NCBI GenBank assembly: GCA_021812735.1
Contig: JAKAMV010000013.1
Coordinates: 1 to 34,173 of the forward strand
Origin: Chloroflexota bacterium
Lineage (GTDB): Bacteria; Chloroflexota; Limnocylindria; Limnocylindrales; CSP1-4
Reading direction: 5' to 3'
Length of the DNA stretch: 34,173 bases
A model generated the notes under the pieces. It worked only from the letters and a program-made list of their open reading frames with translations, was not told where the DNA came from and made no database searches. Numbering within the stretch: the first letter of the stretch is position 1; each line of letters starts with the position of its first letter. Made by a program: the position numbers and the translations under genes. Below are positions 30,129-34,173 of the stretch, piece by piece.

Positions 30129-30209
30129 GGCATGCCCTCTGGGGGTATCGATCGGGGCGGGCCGGCACAGCCAGACCCGCCCCGATCAGATCGCTCGCGA
30201 ACCGACGAG

Positions 30210-31370
30210 CTACTTGGGAATGGTCGTCGGCGGGACGATGGCGCCGCTCTTGATCTGCGCGGCGACCTGGGTCACCTGCGCGACGATGTCCGCCGGGACC
30301 GCGCTGTTCGGCGGTGCAAACCCGGTCGCGTCGTTCTGGAGGGTGAACTCGTTGTCGCCACCCTTGAACTGGTTGTTCATCGTCGCCTGGATCGTCAAGA
30401 AGACCGCGACGTCGACCTTCTTGATCGCGCTGGTGATGATCGTCGCCGGCGCGACGTAGTTCTGGTCGGCATCGACGCCGATCCCGTAGACGCCCTTGTC
30501 GACCGCGGCCTGTAGGTAGCCCAGGCCGCTCGCGCCCGCCACCTGGAAGAGGATCGTCGAGCCGCGCGAGATGTGGTTGAGCCCGATGCTCTTCCCGATG
30601 GTCTGGTCGGTGAACGACTGCGAGTACCCACCGATGATCGTGATGGACGGGTCCGCAGCCTTGGCGCCGGCGATGTAACCGGCGATGTAGCGGTCGACCG
30701 GCGGGATGGCCAGGCCACCCATGTAGCTGATCGTGTTGGATGTCGCGGCGCCGACCTTGCCCTTCTCCATCAGGCCGGCCATGTATCCGACCAGGTACCC
30801 GGACTCCTGCTCATGGAAGAAGAGGTTGGCCACGTTGGGCAAGTTGACGGTATTGCCCTTGGCATCGGCCGGAGCCGTGTCGATCGCGGCGAACTTGATA
30901 TTGGGATACTGCGTGGCGACGGTGTAGACCGCGTTCGCCATCAGGAAGCCGACCGCGATCACCAGGTTGTCGCCCTTCTGGGCGAACGTGGTCAGGTTCG
31001 GCACGTACTGCGACTGCTCGGTCGACTGGATGACGTCGACCGTCGCGCCGAGCTGGCACTGTGCGCGCTGCAGCCCGAGATAGGCGAGGTGGTTGAAGCT
31101 CTTGTCGTTGAGGCCGCCGACGTCGGTGACGAGGCCGACCTTGAAGTTGGGGTTCGGAGCGACGCAGCTGGCCGAGGCGCTGGCGCCCGGGCTGACCACG
31201 GCTGCGGCCGATGCCGCAGCGGAGGGGGCCGCGGCCTGGCTCGCCGCCGCCGAGGGGGCGGCCGCCGCGGACGCGGCCGCGGAAGGGGCCGTGGACGCGG
31301 AAGACGAGCAGGCGCCGAATAGGATCGCCGCCACGGCTGCCATGGCGACGCCGACGCGTAACGTTCGCAA
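30210..31370 (-). CDS. BMP-family substrate-binding lipoprotein
   Basis: TTG 31370 lies 8 bases after GGAGG and is the best start. The 386 residues begin LRTLRVGVAMAAVAAILFGA followed by lipobox Cys (LFGAC). A linker of about 45 residues is made of Ala/Ser/Pro units such as APSAAASAAAAPSAAASQ. The BMP domain follows: FKVGLVTDVGGLNDKSFNHL, VIAVGFLMANAVYTVATQYP, FHEQESGYLVGYMAG, PPVDRYIAGYIAGAKAADPS, LFQVAGASGLGYLQAAVDKG and GVDADQNYVAPATIITSAIK. It is anchored outside the membrane and delivers a ligand, probably a purine nucleoside, to the importer. It leads the operon, so its mRNA carries the structured leader described below. Confidence 0.96.
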   Translation of the reverse strand: MRTLRVGVAMAAVAAILFGACSSSASTAPSAAASAAAAPSAAASQAAAPSAAASAAAVVSPGASASASCVAPNPNFKVGLVTDVGGLNDKSFNHLAYLGLQRAQCQLGATVDVIQSTEQSQYVPNLTTFAQKGDNLVIAVGFLMANAVYTVATQYPNIKFAAIDTAPADAKGNTVNLPNVANLFFHEQESGYLVGYMAGLMEKGKVGAATSNTISYMGGLAIPPVDRYIAGYIAGAKAADPSITIIGGYSQSFTDQTIGKSIGLNHISRGSTILFQVAGASGLGYLQAAVDKGVYGIGVDADQNYVAPATIITSAIKKVDVAVFLTIQATMNNQFKGGDNEFTLQNDATGFAPPNSAVPADIVAQVTQVAAQIKSGAIVPPTTIPK

Positions 31371-31390
31371 CGGTTCTTCCTCCAACTCTG

Positions 31391-31450
31391 TCGGACCCGA
31401 GGACGCGCTGCCTCCGGTCCGACACTCGGATCCGGGGCCTTTCCCCGGAT
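31391..31450 (-). promoter_or_regulatory. Two hairpins in the leader of the BMP importer mRNA
   Basis: Hairpin 1: ATCCGGGG and CCCCGGAT (31430-31450) form a perfect 8-base stem with a 5-base loop. Hairpin 2: TCGGACC-C-GAGG pairs with CCTC-C-GGTCCGA (31391-31422), 11 pairs round one C-C mismatch, with an 8-base loop, ending about 11 bases before the ribosome site. No T run follows, so it is not a plain terminator. It does not match a purine riboswitch that I know. Control of translation or mRNA stability is inference. Confidence 0.55.
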
Positions 31451-31510
31451 ACTGATCTCCCCAGCTCCACCGGACCCGCAGGCACGCGGCACCGGCGGCG
31501 ATGCGGCGCC

Positions 31511-31540
31511 AGTATGCACGCGGCCGGAAGGCCCGTGCAA
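31511..31540 (-). promoter_or_regulatory. Promoter of the BMP importer operon
   Basis: On the minus strand TTGCAC (-35) and CATACT (-10, 4 of 6 matches) are 18 bases apart. The transcript would start near 31504, giving a leader of about 130 bases that contains both hairpins. Confidence 0.4.
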
Positions 31541-31645
31541 TCATAGGTTGCATCGTCAGGGGTCGCAGCGCCGCGGCGGGCCACCCGTGGTGACGCCCCG
31601 CGCCGTGTCGCGCTTCCTGCGGCAGGCCAGGAGGTGGAGGACGCG

Positions 31646-32158
31646 ATGAACGAGGAGGCCGCCCGCGGGCGCGAGCGCGCCGCGGAGCTGCTCGATCTCC
31701 AGGAGGGGCGCGGCGACGTGCGGCTCGCGTCCACCGCGGAGGCACGGGAGCTGCTGCGGCGGGCGCGCCGCGTGGCGATCGTGGGCGCTTCGCCCGATCC
31801 GGCGCGACCATCCAACGACGTGATGGCCTACCTGCTGGCGGCCGGCTACGACTGCGTGCCGATCAACCCCGCCGTCAGCGAGGTGCTCGGGCGGCCCACG
31901 TTCCCCAACCTGGCCAGCGCCACGCGGGCCGCCGGCCGCTTCGACATCGTGGACGTCTTCCGTCGCCCCGAAGCCGCCCCGGAGATCGCGCGCGAGGCTG
32001 TTGCGGTCGGTGCGGGCGCGCTCTGGCTGCAGCTGGGCGTGGTCAACTGGGAAGCCGCGCGCATCGCCGCCGCCGCCGGACTGCCGGTCGTCATGGACCA
32101 CTGCACGAAGATCGAACACCGGGCCATGCGCGCCGCGGACGACGCGGGACGCGCCTGA
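31646..32158 (+). CDS. CoA-binding (CoA_binding_2) domain protein, YccU-like
   Basis: ATG 31646 follows GGAGG by 5 bases, giving 170 residues; GTG 31634 would leave no spacing. The Rossmann-like fold of succinyl-CoA-synthetase alpha-type CoA-binding domains is seen: RRVAIVGASPDPARPSNDV, MAYLLAAGYDCVPINP, EVLGRPTFPNLASA, FDIVDVFRRPEAAPEIARE, ALWLQLGVVNWEAARIAAAA and LPVVMDHCTKIEH. The ending with C-T-K-I-E-H is typical of the YccU group. It binds CoA or a related nucleotide; no reaction is known. It is divergent from the BMP operon. Confidence 0.93.
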   Translation: MNEEAARGRERAAELLDLQEGRGDVRLASTAEARELLRRARRVAIVGASPDPARPSNDVMAYLLAAGYDCVPINPAVSEVLGRPTFPNLASATRAAGRFDIVDVFRRPEAAPEIAREAVAVGAGALWLQLGVVNWEAARIAAAAGLPVVMDHCTKIEHRAMRAADDAGRA

Positions 32159-32183
32159 GCGGCCGGCTTGCGACGCCGCGCGT

Positions 32184-32456
32184 CTACCGAACGGCGAAGC
32201 CGGCGACGATCAGGGCCGCCCCCACGACCCCCGCCACCAGCCAGGACCGTGCACGCCGCCGCAGCTCGGCCTCCATCAGGTCGGCGCTCGAGGGCCCGGC
32301 TTCGGTCGGCCGCCCGCGCCACGTCTCGTAGCGGCGGATGTTCTCCTGCTGTGCGCGCAGGGCCTGGTACCGGCGGTAGTAGGGCACACCCCGCAGGTAC
32401 GCCGCCGCGACGAGCGCGACACCGGCGACCCACAGGCCGAGGTTCAGCGGGCCCAT
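32184..32456 (-). CDS. Small membrane protein with two helices, unrecognised
   Basis: ATG 32456 gives 90 residues. An N-terminal helix (LGLWVAGVALVAAAYLRGV) and a C-terminal helix (SWLVAGVVGAALIVAGFAV) flank a charged middle (YYRRYQALRAQQENIRRYET) that is likely helical and cytoplasmic. GGGGGA lies 11 bases upstream, a weak ribosome site. The gene follows gatB by 67 bases in the same direction and may be its last operon member. The pattern of a hairpin with a basic coiled middle does not give a function. Confidence 0.65.
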   Translation of the reverse strand: MGPLNLGLWVAGVALVAAAYLRGVPYYRRYQALRAQQENIRRYETWRGRPTEAGPSSADLMEAELRRRARSWLVAGVVGAALIVAGFAVR

Positions 32457-32523
32457 CGACCGAATCGTCCCCCGTCCGCCCCCGCCCCGGTGGCACGCGC
32501 CCCGGTCCGACGCGGGCCACCGA

Positions 32524-34008
32524 TCACTCGCCGCCCTCCAGACGCTCGCGGATCAACCGCTGCACGATGGCGGCGTTCGCCTGGCCGCGCGTCGCCTTCA
32601 TGACCTGCCCCACCAGGAATCCGGCCACCTGCTGCTTCCCGGCCCGGTAATCCGACACGGCCGCCTGGTGCGCGGCGAGGACCTCGTTCACGGCAGCGGC
32701 GAGCGCGTCCGCGTCCGAGATCTGCGCCAGCCCGAGCGCGGCCACGATCTGCTCGACCGGCTCGCCCGCCTCGACGTGGCGCGCGAAGATCTCTTTCGCG
32801 TTGGTCCCGGAAATGCGCCCCTCCTCCACCATCGCCACGAGGTGCGCCAGCTCGGCACCGGACGCGTGACCACCGTCGCCGCGCTGCCGCACCACCCGCA
32901 GGTACTCGCCGGTGATCCAATTGGCGAGCGCCTTGGGTGCGACCGCGCCGTTGGCGAGTGCCTCTTCGAAGAGCGCACTGGCTGCGGGATCGCCGACGAT
33001 CACACCGGCATCGTAGGGCGAGAGGCCGAGCTCCGCCACGTAGCGCGCCCGTCGCGCCGCGGGCAGCTCGGGGAGCGACGCGCGGATCGAGTCGAGCCAC
33101 GCCGGGTCGGCCCGCAGCGGGGGCAGGTCGGGCTCCGGAAAGTAGCGGTAGTCGTCGGAGTATTCCTTGACCCGCATGCGGTACGTCTCGTTGCGCACAT
33201 CGTCCCAGCCGCGCGTCTCCTGCACGAGGACCTCGCCCGCCTCGAGCGCGCGCCCCTGCCGCTCGATCTCGAACGCGATCGCCCGCTCGACCGCACGGAA
33301 CGAGTTCATGTTCTTGACCTCGACGCGCGTCCCGAACTCTTCGCGCCCGACCGGCCGCAGCGAGACGTTCGCCTCGACCCGCAGCTGGCCGTTCTCCATC
33401 TCCGCGTCGGAGGCGCCGATCGTGCGCAGCAGCAGACGCAGCTCCTCGGCGTAACGGCGCGCCTGCTCGGCCGTCCGGATATCGGCCTCGGTGACGACCT
33501 CCATCAGCGGCAGCCCGGAGCGATTGAAGTCGACGAGACTGATGCGCCGACCCAGCTCGTCGGTGGTGTGCTGCAGGCGAGCCGTGTCCTCCTCCAAGTG
33601 CGCCCGCCGGATGCGGACCGTGCACGGTCCCTCGCTCGTGTCGAACGTAAGCCGGCCGTGGGACGCCAGCGGCAGGTCGTACTGGCTGATCTGGTAGCCC
33701 TTTGGAAGGTCCGGGTAGAAGTAGTTCTTGCGGTCCCAGCGCGTCACGGGCGCGATCTCCGCCTCGATCGCGATCCCTGTGGCGAGCACGAGCTCGACCG
33801 CCCGGCGGTTGATCACGGGGAGGACTCCCGGCAACCCCAGGCAGACCGGACAGGTCCGGCTGTTCGGGCGCGCGTCGCGCAGGTCGGTCGAGCAGCGACA
33901 GAACATCTTCGAGGCCGTGCGCAGCTGCGCGTGGACCTCGATCCCGATGACCGCCTCCCAGCGAGTGGCGCCCGCCGCGGCCGGGCCGGGTAGCGCCGTC
34001 TCAGCCAT
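32524..34008 (-). CDS. gatB: Aspartyl/glutamyl-tRNA(Asn/Gln) amidotransferase subunit B (GatB)
   Basis: ATG 34008 gives 494 residues, usual for GatB. It begins WEAVIGIEVHAQLRTASKMF and has the paired Cys of the zinc site (FCRCSTD and CPVCLG), then NYFYPDLPKGYQISQYDLPL, LVDFNRSGLPLMEVVTEADI, VEANVSLRPVG, VEVKNMNSFRAVERAIAFEI and YRYFPEPDLPPL. The C-terminal tRNA-binding part includes GRISGTNAKEIFARH and VGQVMKATRGQANAAIVQRL (YqeY-like domain). It phosphorylates or transamidates mischarged Glu-tRNA(Gln) or Asp-tRNA(Asn) together with GatA and GatC, which are not in the window. The start overlaps the aminotransferase end by 8 bases. Confidence 0.97.
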   Translation of the reverse strand: MAETALPGPAAAGATRWEAVIGIEVHAQLRTASKMFCRCSTDLRDARPNSRTCPVCLGLPGVLPVINRRAVELVLATGIAIEAEIAPVTRWDRKNYFYPDLPKGYQISQYDLPLASHGRLTFDTSEGPCTVRIRRAHLEEDTARLQHTTDELGRRISLVDFNRSGLPLMEVVTEADIRTAEQARRYAEELRLLLRTIGASDAEMENGQLRVEANVSLRPVGREEFGTRVEVKNMNSFRAVERAIAFEIERQGRALEAGEVLVQETRGWDDVRNETYRMRVKEYSDDYRYFPEPDLPPLRADPAWLDSIRASLPELPAARRARYVAELGLSPYDAGVIVGDPAASALFEEALANGAVAPKALANWITGEYLRVVRQRGDGGHASGAELAHLVAMVEEGRISGTNAKEIFARHVEAGEPVEQIVAALGLAQISDADALAAAVNEVLAAHQAAVSDYRAGKQQVAGFLVGQVMKATRGQANAAIVQRLIRERLEGGE

Positions 34009-34173
34009 CGCGCGGCGCTCGTCGCAGCCGGGCCACGAACCGCCCGATCCGCAGCAGCGCCTCCTCGAGCTGCTCGTAGCTCGTGGCGTAGCACATGCGC
34101 ACGTGCCCGGCCCCCGATGGCCCGAAGGCATCGCCGGGCACCACCGCGACGTGCTCCTCGAACAGGAGCCGCT
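34001..34173 (-). CDS. PLP-dependent aminotransferase class I/II, C-terminal end (5' part outside window)
   Basis: The frame enters at the right edge and ends at TGA 34001, inside the first codons of gatB. The visible 56 residues read RLLFEEHVAVVPGDAFGPSG, HVRMCYATSYEQLEEALLRI and GRFVARLRRAPRDG. The V-V-P-G-x-A-F-G and V-R-x-x-Y-A motifs, with the Arg that binds the substrate carboxylate, are those of fold-type I aminotransferases of the aspartate/aromatic group. The rest of the protein cannot be seen, so substrate choice is open. Confidence 0.93.
   Translation of the reverse strand, partial: RLLFEEHVAVVPGDAFGPSGAGHVRMCYATSYEQLEEALLRIGRFVARLRRAPRDG

Noticed and set aside
31391..31450. Leader hairpins considered as a purine riboswitch or a terminator
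   Set aside because: No conserved purine-riboswitch core sequence was seen and no T run follows the stems.

Overview
The window is about 34 kb of very GC-rich chromosomal DNA. Genes start at GTG and TTG as readily as at ATG, and neighbours are often joined by GTGA or ATGA overlaps. My best guess is a soil or freshwater member of the Chloroflexota, near Ca. Limnocylindria/Thermomicrobia. This rests on a TadE/TadG pilin set with the Chloroflexi-type secreted domain ending in GNPVHLV, a BMP lipoprotein with a long Ala/Ser/Pro linker, and a DnaE with a low-complexity C-terminal linker. It is inference, not a database result. No phage, integrase, transposase or CRISPR array was seen.

Layout. 1-1262 (minus): an ECF sigma factor followed by its membrane anti-sigma factor, which runs off the left edge. 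1559-1645: tRNA-Leu(CAA). 1690-2363 (minus): a DinB-like protein with a doubtful tail and a possible tiny ORF. 2775-4235: a 12-helix membrane protein with intramembrane histidines. 4875-8912: a Gly/Asn-rich lipoprotein whose gene overlaps an OmpR-type response regulator, which in turn overlaps a CHASE4-like histidine kinase. 9175-12412: two TadE-like pseudopilins, a TadG-like protein and a small two-repeat protein. 12413-14855: a decayed stretch with an XRE-like helix-turn-helix relic, an orphan C-terminal fragment of a Tad-associated secreted protein, and two more copies of the two-repeat family. 15051-15638: an isochorismatase-type hydrolase behind operator-like repeats.

15747-18244 (minus) is a compact redox/sulfur cassette: ArsR regulator, DUF302, glutaredoxin, GroES, DsrE and a membrane protein with a GCPVCNK motif. 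It starts from a promoter overlapped by a palindrome. Divergent from it is a fourth two-repeat protein (18447-18962). 18996-22934 (minus) is DnaE. 23667-25402 carries an AIM24 protein, bordered on both sides by short GC-rich repeats, and a DUF72 protein. 25476-31370 (minus) is a complete BMP-type nucleoside/sugar ABC importer (lipoprotein, two permeases, double ATPase) with an EamA exporter coupled to its end. 31646-34173 holds a CoA-binding protein, a small membrane protein, GatB and the end of an aminotransferase.

The most interesting points are the four-member two-repeat family clustered round the Tad genes and beside the ArsR cassette, the ArsR/DUF302/Grx/GroES/DsrE/membrane-protein operon itself, and the heme-copper-oxidase-like 12-helix protein with no other subunit.
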